A stretch of 64,000 nt of DNA, from positions 4,043-68,042 of the forward strand of contig JAAOMT010000570.1 of assembly GCA_016748015.1 (NCBI GenBank). The letters run 5' to 3'. Source of the DNA: Geosiphon pyriformis (lineage: Eukaryota > Glomeromycota > Glomeromycetes > Archaeosporales > Geosiphonaceae). The notes under the pieces were generated by a model. The model was given only the letters and a program-made list of their open reading frames with translations, had not been told where the DNA came from and made no database searches. Shown here piece after piece: positions 25,591 to 37,781 of the stretch. Numbering within the stretch: the stretch's first letter is position 1; every line of letters starts with the position of its first letter. Both the position numbers and the translations under genes were made by a program.

Positions 25591-25662
25591 AGCATCGTAC
25601 TTGTTTAGACGAAGACATTACTGAGTAGCATCATACTTGTTTAGACGAAGAGATGACTGTTC
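25591..25662. repeat. 36-bp tandem duplication upstream of Cys-rich gene 1
   Basis: Two adjacent 36-bp units (25591-25626 and 25627-25662) share AGCATCRTACTTGTTTAGAC and the following GAAGA. They end about 230 bp before the ATG of the first metallothionein-like gene. Confidence 0.9.
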
Positions 25663-25790
25663 AGCAATAAACAAAGAATCAAGTTTGTAAACCAATCTTT
25701 ATATAGCTACATTGCGAAAATTGCAGAAAAAAAAGGCATTACAGTGATGAATTATTTCATGATAGAAAGTTGATAGTTATGAGGTTTTTT

Positions 25791-25798
25791 TATAAATA
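25791..25798 (+). promoter_or_regulatory. TATA-like box, Cys-rich gene 1
   Basis: TATAAATA, 94 bp between its last base and the ATG at 25892. The four sister genes have a TATA-like box at a similar distance. Confidence 0.5.
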
Positions 25799-25891
25799 AA
25801 CCCTTGAGAGAACCCAAAATTTTCACCAATTCAACCAGGCAAAAATACAATAAATATTTTTCAAACTTTAATCTCAATCAAACACTCAAAA

Positions 25892-26114
25892 ATGACTTCT
25901 CAATCCCCACTCAAAATTCACAGTGATGACCCATGTTGCGAAAATGGGTACAGTTTTTTTTTTATAAAATCACAAGATACAACTTCCAAAATCTTTTCCA
26001 TTAACAAATTCCAATTCTTCATTTTCCAATCACTTTTAAAATTCTAGCTGCACTTGCAGCACCTCATGTTCATGTGAAGCCGCAGAGAACTGCACATGCT
26101 GTTCAAATAAATAA
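25892..26114 (+). CDS. Metallothionein-like Cys-rich protein 1, two exons
   Basis: Exons 25892-25947 and 26048-26114 give 40 residues with 9 Cys. A Cys-free leader (MTSQSPLKIHSDD) is followed by PCC and then, after the splice, CTC, SCSC and CTCC. The Cys-x-Cys and Cys-Cys spacing with no aromatic residues is typical of metallothioneins, which bind Cu, Zn or Cd as thiolate clusters in the cytosol. The intron interrupts a Gly codon after its second base (GG|C), as in two sister genes, and falls at the same place relative to the C-terminal Cys block. This is the shortest of the five, with only one clear cluster. It was too short for ordinary ORF finding and was picked up by motif and splice reading. 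Confidence 0.75.
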
Positions 26115-27242
26115 ACCATGCCAGGTTTCTTTTTTATACTAGGCAAATTAAGGTAAAGAATTTACCTTTGTTCCTCTCAATCTACCCCCTTTTTGGGATT
26201 GGAACCTAAGAACTGATTTGAAAATCTTTTTATTTTCTTATTTAACATGGGATTTCAAAATATTAGTCAATATTAGAATCAGACCGTTGTAAAATGTTGT
26301 ATAAATTAATACACGTAGCAAATCAATCGTTTTATATTTATGTAAAGTAGATTAAGAAAAAATACAGCGTTTTGCAATTCTTGTTTTATTAAAAATTGGT
26401 TTATCTTTTAACAAAAGTTGCGCTACAAGTTTAACTCTTACACTTTGACACAGAGTAAGTATTTAAAAGATAATAAACCTGAAAGCTAGTTATAATCAAT
26501 CAAAGTTTTAACCTCCCACAAACTTTCTTGTATCAATTATGGATCATGGTGACGACTTAAATTTAAAATTGTGATCATAATGTTGCGTTGTAATTTCTAT
26601 CTCTTAAGGTTCCATCACTCTCATCATCTTTTGCCTGCTTTTAGCCCAATTGGATTGGCCTTAATTTATTACAAAGTGAATCTTAGACCCTGGTCGTTAT
26701 AAAGAAGATTCCGAAGTTAAATTTCCAACTAATTATTATAAATAAAATGGTAAAAATTCAATACTAATTTATTTTGATTCGTATCTTGCTGTTTATTGAG
26801 TTTGCAAATTTTGAATTGCTTTATAACATTTTGAAAACGATAAACAAGGTTCACAGATCTTTTAATTACAAATTTTAAGAATTAATGGTTCTCTTAAAGA
26901 TTTCAGCGGAATGAACTTAAAAGGCATTTTTAACTATGGATTAAAAAAGAATTGGTGAATAAAATTAAAGTAATTATAATCAAACCGTGAATTTCCCCAT
27001 CTCAAATCTCAATCTTTTTTGTTTTCTGAAGATTAGAATTTAATCTGTTCTTTTCGTCTCGTAGAACGATTCCGGATGAACTAGATGAATGGATTATTGT
27101 TCATTATATTATATTTATGACTTTACTTTGAAATCACAGTTCTGTTCCCTTTGGTATAATGTCTGAATTTCCTGAAATAGAAATTCTAATTTGTAATAAA
27201 AGGTACAGCTTTATTTTCTTGAGTCACCAAAAGTTTAAATTT
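26115..27242. other. Intergenic region
   Basis: No open frame of note and no recognisable repeat between the first Cys-rich gene and the 3' end of the DUF7918-type gene. Confidence 0.6.
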
Positions 27243-28523
27243 TTACTCCAGCTTTGGATACTTTGGAGATACTTCAACCAACTCATCTGAATCATCATCT
27301 GAAGATAACAGAACAAGGACTTCTCGATATCGTTTTCTTTTAGGGATACAGTGGATGAGAAGATTTTGATTATATTTGTTTTCAATGCTCTCAAGTTTAA
27401 TAATTGTACTTGCAGGCTCCACTTTGATATGCTTAATGTCATTAATAAAACTTGTGTCTTTCTCTTGCTTTGTTTGAGAAGCTTGTTGAAAACTCTTATG
27501 ATTCATATTTGGCTCTTTCTTAATGCTTAATTCTGTTTTTGGTTCCTTGTTAATAAATTCGACTTTCAGTTGCCTCTTGATGAGTGACTTGACTTGTGTC
27601 TTCAATTCCGAATTTTTAACTGTTTTATGACCTTTCTTGTTTAAAATGGATGAATGGATATCCAGATTCATCAAACTTTGCTCAATTAACCAGGATTGAG
27701 AGCGATAATGAATGTGAAGAACAGCTATCGGGTCTTTGTCACAATATTCGATATTAAAAATGTCCATATTTTCAGGTTCTTGAAGTGGCCTTTCGTCAAA
27801 ACTTGTTTTAATCTGGATTTCTCTATTCAAATTCTTTTCTTTAATCAAGATTTGCTCCAAGGGGATCCCAGACCTCTCAACAATCTTGGGTGTTATCATT
27901 TTCGCTCGATAAAAAGAAACACTCACTGTCCCTACATCGCCAATTTTCTGACTTGTATTGTGGGGTAAATTCTTTGCCCGAGAAGCAGCCAATTTAATCA
28001 TTGGTACAAATCGAAAGTAGCCAAACTTGTGAGGTGTTGAATTCCAAAATCCTTTGACTATGATAGGATTGGAATCCCTCAATAGGCCACTGGCATCATC
28101 ATTTCTACCATCCACATAAATTGTACAAATAAAAGGTACAAGATCGGTCGAATCGAGTGCCCAAACTTTTACTACAAAATTTTTCCCAGTTTCCAATATT
28201 GAAACATAGGTAGTTTTATTGCTAAGATAAAAGCGTTGAAATACCAAGATTTCAATTTCAGCTTTAATAAAGAATTTAGACCAAAAGATAATCAAACATT
28301 ACTTTTCATTTTTGATCCAAGTGGTAGAATAAATATAGGAAGGCCCAGTAGTCATCTGTAATGGGGAGGTAAAAAACAAAAGGGTTAATTAGTTTAAATC
28401 TAATTGTTGAGAGTTTTTCTAATCCACAACGAATACCTTTGCTCTATTACCAATGGGATCACTATACTCTGGGAGGACTTGATTATCAACCAATATTTCA
28501 AGACCAAAATCCTCTAATAACAT
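27243..28523 (-). CDS. DUF7918-type protein with SUMO-site cluster and SIM
   Basis: Exons 28523-28437, 28355-28303 and 28221-27243 join in frame to 372 residues. The N-terminal half resembles the fungal DUF7918 domain: FGLEILVDNQVLPEY, then TTYVSILETGKNFVVKVWAL, then a CTIYVDGRND strand and a GYFRFVPM motif. That domain has no established function. The C-terminal third is Lys-rich and disordered. It holds four psi-K-x-E sumoylation consensus sites within about 60 residues (LKVE, IKKE, IKVE, IKLE; 27391-27575), then a hydrophobic-acidic stretch VLVLLSSDDDSDE (27285-27320) that fits a SUMO-interacting motif. A nuclear, SUMO-regulated factor is an inference. The last splice could also be read with an earlier acceptor; the chosen join preserves frame and family similarity. 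Confidence 0.75.
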
Positions 28524-30050
28524 TTTGCTATTTTTCCAAAAACACAGTTAGAGCAATTCCATACTTGAATGAGTAATCATAATAAAATTAAATCTGGAGC
28601 AAAAAATTATTCTATTTTATTTATTTCTGGCATTGATAAAAAGTGATTGATAACGGATTCTTATATTGTTCATTTGAATTTTATAATAAAAGCTTAGATA
28701 TAAATTTTCAGACACAATAAATATGATTTGAAATGATTCATCTTCAAATTTGAATCATGAAAACAATTAAGGAAAGTTCTAAAAATAATTTTCACTTTTT
28801 TTGTCTTAGTCACACTATGAAGAATTATTTTCGAAAAAAAAAGATTATTTTCAAGCAAAAAATTGTGTCTAGAGTTTCAAATAATTAAAGATTCTCTGTT
28901 GTATATTTAACATTAAAAGTAAAATACACATAACAGTGAGAATATTTTTTTGAATAATCAATTAAAATAAATAAATAAAAATTATAAATCTAGTTTAACG
29001 TGAATTATTTGTTGAAAGTAAATTCTATATTTGTATTTAATCAAATTAAGACATGATTAAGATTTTTGTTTTTTAAAATCAGAAAATTTTTTAATTATGT
29101 ATCATAATTAAATGAAGAATTTATTCTCTTTCAAGAATATATATTTTATTTGTTTGCTTTGTTTTTTTTTTCAAGTATTAAATTAATTTTGTTATAATTA
29201 ATTTTTTTTATTAATTATAATGTTAATATTATTAAAAAATGGCAATTGAAAATATTGCATCAATATTTTAAAATATTTTAAAAATATATATATCTAATAC
29301 AATATTAAAAATTCCAAGTAACATATTTTATTATTTAAAAAAATCTGTAATTTTTTTTATCAGAAAATTATTTTATAAACAAGAATTAATTATTATAAAA
29401 TATAATTTTTTAATAAAAATATTGTTTAATAAATAATTACAAAAAATTAAGCAACAGAAAAAAAACAATAAATATGTTTTAAAAATTAACTAAAATTTGA
29501 ATATTTAAACTTTTTATTGATAAATGAAAAATAATATATAATTTATTTATTGAAAAATATTAAAAAGTTATTATTATTATGTAACATAAAATGTATCATT
29601 TTTTAGCAAACTATTAATTTAAAATACAACATCTATTTTATAAAACAATAATTTAAAAAAACTCAAAACTAAATCTTCAATTGATTTTAGTATCAAGTAG
29701 CTAAAAACTTTATTTCCTAAAAAACTTAGCACTCTCTCGATAACTGGCTAGCACGTAAATTTTTAGTTTTAAAATTTATTACACAAAGGTTTTTATTTAC
29801 TTAAACCAGTAGCTTACAATAATTAATTTTATAAAAGACATTAAATGGTCATCGTATTTTATCAAATTAAACTTGAATATTCGAAAGTGGTGGCAGAGAA
29901 ATTCTCATTAAAAAAAAAAGAATAATATTAAGAATAATCTATGTTAGCTAAGTTAAAATTAATTGAAACTTTTTGCTAAATTCAACGTGATCGAGCTGTC
30001 CTGGTCAATTCCCCAATAATTTGTCGTCACCAATGGCTAGTGGTGAAATA
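28524..30050. other. AT-rich intergenic region
   Basis: No gene was seen; 28900-29700 is very AT-rich low-complexity DNA. Confidence 0.6.
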
Positions 30051-30390
30051 TTAATTGCAACCGCAAGTTTCGTGTTCAGGACAACATGAGCTGATTAAAA
30101 AATTTAGCATAAAGTTACAATTATTGATTAGATTATTAGAACAGATCCCAAATTGAAACATTTAAAAACAAAAAACCTCCCTCCAAAAATAATACTCACT
30201 CATTATTTGTAAGAGTTTTTGAATTGCAAGAACACATTGTACCACAAGCACAACTTTCGCCACATTGGCAATTGCATGTTGTTGACGTGTTCTTAATAGC
30301 TTCAATTACAATCTCACATTTTGAAATACATGAACAAGCTAGACCACACAAACAATTGTCGCCACACTGGCATGAACATTTTGAAGACAT
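30051..30390 (-). CDS. Metallothionein-like Cys-rich protein 2, two exons
   Basis: Exons 30390-30200 and 30090-30051 give 76 residues with 19 Cys, the highest count in the cluster. Two Cys blocks, CSCQCGDNCLCGLACSC and CNCQCGESCACGTMCSC, look like an internal duplication and are separated by a Cys-poor linker of about 17 residues. The second exon adds SCCPEHETCGC. The donor is a perfect GTGAGT and splits the codon after GA (phase 2). The last exon is nearly the same as that of gene 3, so these two form a subfamily, arranged head to head 1.4 kb apart. The expected role is cytosolic metal binding and detoxification or buffering; the metal is not evident from sequence. Confidence 0.85.
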
Positions 30391-30536
30391 TTTGAAGGAT
30401 TAGAGTAAGAAGTGTAAAATGTTTGGATAGGTAGGAAAAAAATTAAGGGTCAATGATTCAGAATCAAGATATTTAAGTGAATTAAATTGAATTTTTAATG
30501 TGGTTTTTCAATTTGAAAGTGAAAAAGTAGAGGGCT

Positions 30537-30544
30537 TTTTTATA
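30537..30544 (-). promoter_or_regulatory. TATA-like box, Cys-rich gene 2
   Basis: TATAAAAA on the minus strand, about 147 bp before the ATG at 30390. Confidence 0.45.
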
Positions 30545-31665
30545 GAAGATGTCAACCAAATTTTGCAAAAACTCATTCATCAATTATTACGAAAAATTCC
30601 CATGAATTAATTTGTCACCAACCTCAATTGAATACAATTGCCTTACATGTGGTAGTAGCGTGACATCAAGGCAAGTGCAACATGAAAAAAGGAGAATTGT
30701 TTTATCACTTGCTTATGTTGATCAAAAGAAACTCCCAATGAGTGAATTTTGCCATGCGTTGGCAATCTAATTCGATGATCGTTGCTTGCGCTATTTTTGC
30801 TGTAACTATCTTATTGAAAGTACAAAACAATAAAAGTTGGGATTTTATGAGGTGATTTTGCCTGTATCAAACATTAATTTATTAGATTTACCCAGGGTTT
30901 ATGTGAAAGTTCGCAGAAATGTCTCAGAAATTAATACGTGTAATATTGATCTTGATTCCAAATAATTCAAACAGCTGGGTCCCGATTATCAACACGAGAC
31001 AAAGCAATTGGAACAAAGGAAATACAAATTCATTTTTATATCAAAAATAATAACATATGAACAGACTTGAGAAAAATTAAAAGGTTTCATTATTTCAACA
31101 TCTATCAAGAAAACAAATGGAGATTGTTTATTCAATATAATGATATATCACTAAATAATTATTCAGTTAAATATGAAACTTTAACTTTATTTTTTTTTTA
31201 AAAAAACCCCTCTCCCCAATAATTTTATCCTGACTAAAAATTAAAACTGTCATATTTCAATTAGATCTTAATCATACTGAATGAGATGCTTCTTAATCTT
31301 CCACCAACGTATGATTCTCAATATGAACTTTTTAGGTATCATGGTTTACAATTAGTTAAAGAATTAACTAAGTTTATTGCTTACAAATTATTCTTTGACA
31401 TTAAAACTTGCTAGTAGAAGATTCTTCAACGTTCCTCCTGACAATTAATAAACAAACACTGAAAGGACCTTTGTCATCTCATTCCCTTTTACAAGCGATT
31501 GTCATACCATTATCTACATCTAAGGCAGTTATCCTACTATCAATTGAATTCATTGGTGGGAGGCTATTTTCTCCTCATTATTCGAATACCATATTTAATT
31601 ATTAAAATTACAAATGAAAAAGAAAAAAAATTAGTAATGCTAAGGACTAGTCATTTTCAATTCTT

Positions 31666-31673
31666 TATAAAAG
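31666..31673 (+). promoter_or_regulatory. TATA-like box, Cys-rich gene 3
   Basis: TATAAAAG, about 121 bp before the ATG at 31794. Confidence 0.5.
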
Positions 31674-31793
31674 CTCTGTTATTCGTCACTTAAAAGATGT
31701 TTTCATGAGTTAAATATTTTTCCTCAAAATTTCCCAATAAAACTATTATCAACACCATCACCTTTAACCTTTAAAAATAGTCCAATTCCAAAA

Positions 31794-32037
31794 ATGTCTT
31801 CTTCCAACTGTACCTGTTCATGCCAATGCAAAGAAACTACCTTTACTTGTGATTCCACCACAAATTGCTCAAATCTTTTAGAAAATACTACCGATAAAAC
31901 TTGTAAATTGCAATGTGGTAAAAATTGCGTTTGCGTAATCAAGTGCTCTTGCGTTTGTGATTCATCTACTGCTAATGATAATACCCTCGAAAAGAAAGAG
32001 TGAGTATTATATAAAAGATTTGGGATTTGGGATTGAA

Positions 32038-32076
<39 letters not shown>

Positions 32077-32178
32077 GAAAGGATCGTAATTTAATCTCTT
32101 GTAAATAATATTAATTTTCTCTAAATTCAATTGACTAGCCCATGTTGCCCTGAACATGAAACTTGTGGTTGCAAGTAA
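31794..32178 (+). CDS. Metallothionein-like Cys-rich protein 3, two exons
   Basis: Exons 31794-31999 and 32139-32178 give 81 residues with 17 Cys. The first block is NCTCSCQC, followed by a looser Thr/Asn-rich stretch with single Cys, then CGKNCVCVIKCSCVC, an acidic linker, and the exon-2 block PCCPEHETCGCK. The donor is GTGAGT, splitting after GA (phase 2), exactly as in gene 2, and the C-terminal block differs from gene 2 at only two residues. The intron contains an (ATT)n tract. The central stretch has lost the regular Cys-x-Cys spacing of gene 2, so metal affinity may differ between the pair (inference). Confidence 0.85.
32037..32075. repeat. (ATT)n microsatellite in intron of Cys-rich gene 3
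   Basis: About twelve ATT units inside the 139-bp intron of gene 3. Confidence 0.9.
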
Positions 32179-34903
32179 TTTTTCATTGGTCAGTCCGAAT
32201 GGGAATAACTCTACGAAGCATCAATCAGGAAATTTGAGAGAGTAGTTTGTCTTGCATAAGGCTTGAGCAAAGGATTTCTTTATCTTGCTCATTTGGAATC
32301 TCAAATTAGAATTTACTATAAATATTTTATGCCTAGTTCACTCACTTCTTTTCTAGTGAATCGTTTTTAATTATTTTACTATGTTTTGAATAGTTATTAT
32401 TAGTAGTTTCAGTTTTCATTTAATAAACAACCTGAATCCTCATCTATGAGAATTTATTAATATGCTTTATTTGAGATTTTGTTTGATCTTTATGATCTTC
32501 AAAATCTAGTGCTTGATTAAAGAGGGACATTCAAGACACATAAGCAAAATTAAGTTTTAAAAACCTCATTGTAAAATACCGCGTTTTTAAAGAAAGGGGT
32601 TTTTAAAGAATGTTGGAACAATTAAAAAATATACCGTCTTTACATTATACTAATCAAGATGCCTTAATGTATCGCTCTATAATTTTAATTGTAAAAACAA
32701 CTTTTTTTTGGCTACTTAATAAAATAAATGAAAGAATTGAGGTAAGAATCTTAAGATTCACATAGAATTCCAAAATTAATAAAATAAATTTATTATATCT
32801 TTAATCTTTTTAAATAAAGAATATAAAAATTGAATTATTCAAACCAATGATCAATAATTAATAAATAAATAAAATAAAGTATATATAATTTTTAAATAAA
32901 ATTAAAATAATATATTTTTTATTTAAATAGTTTAAAAAAATATCAAATTAATAATAAATAGCTTAAAAAAAATATATTTTTCAATATATATTATTTGGCT
33001 TCTAAATTTCTTAAGTTAAGTTATAGATTTTGTACTTTATAAATTAATAATGATAAAAAATTTATAGTTTAATAAAATAAAAAATTAAATTTCATATTTA
33101 TGTAATAAATAATTGAATATTTTACTCTTTAATATTAAAATATTATTATTTAATCAACCTATTTTATTTTATTTAATTTTATTTTATTTTATATGTTTAT
33201 TTTTTTTTATTTTGTTATATTGTTAAATGTTTAATTAATTAATTTTAAAAATTATAATAAAATTAAATATTAAATATTTTATAGTTTAATTAAAAAAATT
33301 TAATTTAAAAAACAAATAATTATAATTATAATTAAATTTAATATATTATATTTAAAAATATATATATATATATATATTATTAATATTAATATTTTTAAAA
33401 AATTATAATTTTATAATTATTTTTATAAATTTTTAATAATCCAATTTTAATATTTTTTAATATAAATTATATATTTTATTTTATAGATTTAATTTTAATT
33501 TTGTATTTAAATTTAAATTATAAATATTATTTATTTATACATTAAAATATTTATATTATTATTAATTTAAAACTTATTATTATTAAAAATTAAAATTTTA
33601 GATTTTTTAATCTTTTGTTTTCTTATTTTTAAAAAATAAAAATTATGATAGTATTTTTATAAACAATTAATTATTGGGTTTTATATATTATTTTATGAAA
33701 ATTATATATAAATTAAAAAAAAATTCTTTTGTATTATTTAATTTCTTTTATATATTTAAATTTTTTTTAAAAATATTATATTGTATATTAAGCTTTTTAA
33801 AAACTATTTATTTATAATAAAATTATTATTCATTTCAGACTCCAATATTGAAAAAAAAAATGTTATTATATTTTTAACAGGAAAAAGTTCAAAAACACAA
33901 AAGGCCATACTAATCAAGAATTATTGTTAATAAGCCTAATTTTTCATTAAAAAATAAATTACTATTTTTATTAAATTTATTTATTTATCACATGTCACAT
34001 GTTAATACTTTTTTAAGAATTTGTTGGTTGCATATCGCAACAATCAGACTATCTTGTACTCTTTTCATTCTCTTGCGTTCTGTTACCGACCTACATATTC
34101 TGATTCTGATAGTGACTATCATGTAGCCGCTTTTAAAATGTCAAGTTACAATTCTTTCCTGTGAAATTGAACATTTTTTTTGTAACCGAGGTTATTATGC
34201 TATATCATTTCTAACTATGATGAATGGAAAATCACAGGTTCAACCGAGAAGGCGTTTACACAAAGATGATCTCGGTGTCTTGTAGTGAAAAACATATTGA
34301 TAACTGTGCAAATAATGGAAAGCAGCTCGGCATAATGTATATCATGGAGCCTTAAGGTTAATGGAACCCTGGAAAGAAAGATCGAGTAAATTGAATCAAG
34401 TGGAGAGGAAAGAAGTAGTGGAACGCTTTTGTGCAAAAAAAAGAGTTAGATTTATCGAAGAGCACCAAAACAAAGGCAAAAGTTCTATGAATCACCGTCT
34501 TCAGAAGAGATTATTCGATTTATCCACATTCGCCTAGCTTTCATTGTATTTCTTTAGGAATTTTCACTGTAGTTGCTGATACCATTTTGAACCCGTTTAA
34601 TTTTGCACCATCAACATTTTTGGACCCTTCGGCTTTACTATATTTATGTTCCCTTAGCAAAAGTAACTTTTTTGAAAGCTACAATCGCAATGAATTTAGA
34701 GAAAATATTCTTAATTAAAGCTATAAGATGTCCTAAAATTCAATTTTAGACACGGTGATTCAATTCTAGTTCAATTTCAAAGAATAAAATATTCTTTATT
34801 GATAAGAGAAACAACTTTACTTGTTTATTATCACAGCAATGTTTCCAACTTTAGAGTAATAAAAAATTTGACTTCAATTCTACAAATTCCTACTACTTTT
34901 TGG
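32179..34903. other. Intergenic region with AT-rich island
   Basis: 32650-33990 is an AT-rich low-complexity island like those near 17 kb and 47 kb. 33991-34900 has more mixed base composition, with broken short frames and nothing recognisable. Confidence 0.55.
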
Positions 34904-35807
34904 TCACCTTGGGATAATCTCAAAAATTCTATTGCGTCGTTTATCTAAATGGTCTGGTGTCAACATCTTCCATTTATGATAATTCCGATGCAATTTAAAT
35001 AATGGCGAATCTTGATAATGTTCCTTAATAGCCAATAGAGTACGGGAGGGCAAGCATTCCTTAACTTTTTCCCAATTTTCACCATATTTTCTGACTGCTA
35101 CCAACAATTCTCGATTTTCTTCATCGGTCCATTTACCAAACTTCCCTCCTGGGATCAAGAAATTGTTGAAACGATTGTAGACTTCTGGTAGGGGTCGTCT
35201 AAGAATATCGGCGAATTCTTTCCATTTGCCTCGTTTTTCTGCCACAAGTTTTATGAGACGTTGATCCTCTTCTTTTGTCCATGGGGGAGTTTTTTCTCTG
35301 GATATCACATGGTAATAATAATGAGCTATTCCTGGCTTGGTCTTATCTTTAGCGAATGCACCTCTCTTGATGATTTCATTCCAATGACCGACACCATATT
35401 TTTCTACTCCTTGCCTGAGAGCTTGCTCCTCCACTTTCGTCCAGGGGCCGAAAATATCACGACCATCTTTAGGATATCTTCCCTCACTAAAGGGTGGTAG
35501 GGTCTCTGATTTCGCCTTTTCTTTTGAGGATTTCTTCTTTTCTAAAGAAATTGGCATGATGTAATTAGATCTCTGGATATTTCTAAAAATTTTTGGGGGT
35601 GATGATTTTTCCAAAAATACCTGTCTTGGGTGTAAATGACCATTTTCGCGTTTTAAAAGAAAGAAATCTAAAATTCTTTAAATTTTTGAAATTCAAAGTA
35701 ACTGGTCGAAAGTTATTCACATAGATACTAGTAGTGAATATTTCTTTCGTAGATCCTACTAGTAACTGGCTTTTGGTGGGTATCTTGAGAAACTTGGATA
35801 AAAACAT
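34904..35807 (-). CDS. Myb/SANT protein with three repeats
   Basis: Exons 35807-35621 and 35541-34904 join in frame to 274 residues. Three consecutive Myb-like repeats are clear: FGPWTKVEEQAL..GHWNEII, PPWTKEEDQRL..GKWKEFADIL and FGKWTDEENREL..ENWEKVKECL, each with spaced Trp residues and a third recognition helix. Such proteins bind DNA as transcription or termination factors (Reb1/TTF1-like and Myb families share this layout). The first exon (MFLSKFLKIPTKSQLLVG and on) is rich in Lys/Arg, Ser and Thr with almost no acidic residues, like a mitochondrial presequence. The 79-bp intron has GTATTT and TTTAG ends. Without that exon, the first in-frame ATG is at 35557 and the product has 217 residues. 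The Myb part is certain; the N-terminus is not. Confidence 0.75.
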
Positions 35808-37781
35808 TTCTACTCATAACACTAAAGATTTTGGGATAAAGCTTTTTGACCATGATGATATGAAGCAAACAAGATTGCGTACTAGTTTTGAAATATGAGA
35901 ATTACCCATCGATTTCCCCTCGCGATGAAAAAAAAAGAGATAATCACAATGTTATACAAATCAAAAGCCTAGTCTCCAAACCAACTTATGCATGTCTCAA
36001 CAAACAGAGCGACAAGCTGCCATCCAGAGCGTACCTGATTTGGCACGTGAGGGACTCGGGTGTTTGCATATTATTGATATATTTTGATTTTTTAAATTTG
36101 TAATATAATTTTTTTATATTGTATCATATTTTAATAAGGGATCACTTTTGTATTGTTAAATAATCATTAAATTGTTATAAAATAAATAAATAATTATTTT
36201 TTTTTACAAAATGATATTAAATGAGAAGAGCGGGGGTTTTTTCGATCTTTGAAATGTAAATAAGTTTGTCAAAGAGATTTTTCGTTTCGAATACCGAGCT
36301 CAAAATTTTTTTGACATTTGGATATAAATTTATAGAAAAAAAATGCAAATTATTCGTCAATTGAAAAAATCCATCAAATCATATCATTTAGTACATTTAT
36401 TACATTTATTACAGCTGAGATTACCATTTTTTAAGAGATTGCTATTAAAAAAAGAGTAATAAAGATTTTGTAATGTGATATTTTTAAAATCTCTTTCAAG
36501 TCAATAATTTAAATAGTTTAAATAGTTTTTCACATTGTCTAATAAAACAATAAAGGAAATTTTAGGGTTTTTTTTCTATAAATGGAACAATTCTGAGAAA
36601 CATTTATCACCATGATTTTTTTGAGCGATATTGCTTTTTCATTTAGTATTTTTTTCCCTGGCTTTTTTAATATAACACAAAAGATAATCACCGCCATTTA
36701 GGAATTAAAAAAAAAAGAATATTTTTTTAGATTTTCCCAAACATTGGGGTAGATCAGCATTAACCAATAACTTTTGTTGGGTATCATTTAGTGATTGATT
36801 GATTGATGGATGATAAAGTCAAAACGAGAATTTTATCCAAAAAACAAATTTCATCGTTCTAAATGAAAAAAGATTTTATAAAAGTAATAAAGTCATTATC
36901 GGCTGTATTTACTTCTTTATTTTTTTTTTCATTGGAAAAGAAATTTAAATAATAAACATTTTGATACGGCTATTCAAAAAATTTCAGTGAATTTACCTAG
37001 GAGTAAAAAAATACTCTACCCATCCAAATAAAAAAGAGTTATAGGCTTACTAAAGCAAGTTTGATACAAGGAAGGGTCTAGAAAGACTTGGGAACATTTT
37101 GCGCGATTTTTGCCATTTAATTGATGGATTTACAATATACTAATTAGTAAAATTCAATGAAAAATTTAATTTAACAAACATTGAAAGTTCAAGCAATGGG
37201 AATCATCCTTGTTAATTTGATTAAAAAGTTTTGCTTATCAATCATTGTTATTAAAAAGCTTTCAATCATTGATGGGCAAAAATTCCTCAAACAAGGTTTT
37301 TAACAAATATCGTAATGATAAGGGAAAATCCCGAAAATTTAAAAAAAATATATATATTTATTTATTTATCTAAATTGGGTACTCGCATTCTTACGGCGAA
37401 AATGACGCATTTGTTATGTCATATTTGGTAAGTATTTTATGGAATGATCTAAATAAAATTATTCCCGTGTAGAGTATTATGCTATTGGGTATTGTCGTGG
37501 GGATGATTGATCTCCATTTAACATTTAATCCCTCCCCGTGAAATCATTTAAACGTTATCATGGCGAAATTCGCGCAAATTCTCGATGCATACGAAAAAGG
37601 TTAATCGTATACTTGATAGCTTGTGAATTTTGTATAAATATGCAACTCTCCTGACACCTATTAAAAACTTCAATATTCCCCACAATATATAACACATTTT
37701 CATAATCAGAAAACGTTTTGCTAGAAATTCTAAATTCACACTTTCATAAAAAGTTTTAATCAAAAAACATAACTCAAAAAA
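35808..37781. other. Intergenic region
   Basis: No convincing gene. A patch around 35930-36070 has more balanced base composition but no long frame. Confidence 0.55.
37633..37640 (+). promoter_or_regulatory. TATA-like box, Cys-rich gene 4
   Basis: TATAAATA, about 142 bp before the ATG at 37782. Confidence 0.5.

Larger units (their letters stand above)
30391..31793. promoter_or_regulatory. Shared upstream region of divergent Cys-rich genes 2 and 3
   Basis: A 1.4-kb interval between two divergently transcribed paralogues, with a TATA-like box near each end (30537-30544 for the minus gene, 31666-31673 for the plus gene). No other gene was seen. It could hold common metal-responsive control sites, but no specific site could be assigned. 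Confidence 0.45.

Noticed and set aside
31408-31693. Short ORFs between the divergent Cys-rich genes
   Set aside because: Overlapping frames without motifs in the upstream region of gene 3; judged to be chance.
31724-31942. 72-codon minus ORF over Cys-rich gene 3
   Set aside because: Shadow of the real plus-strand coding sequence.
34215-34436. 73-codon minus ORF
   Set aside because: No recognisable motif, flanked by stops and without splice-compatible neighbours.
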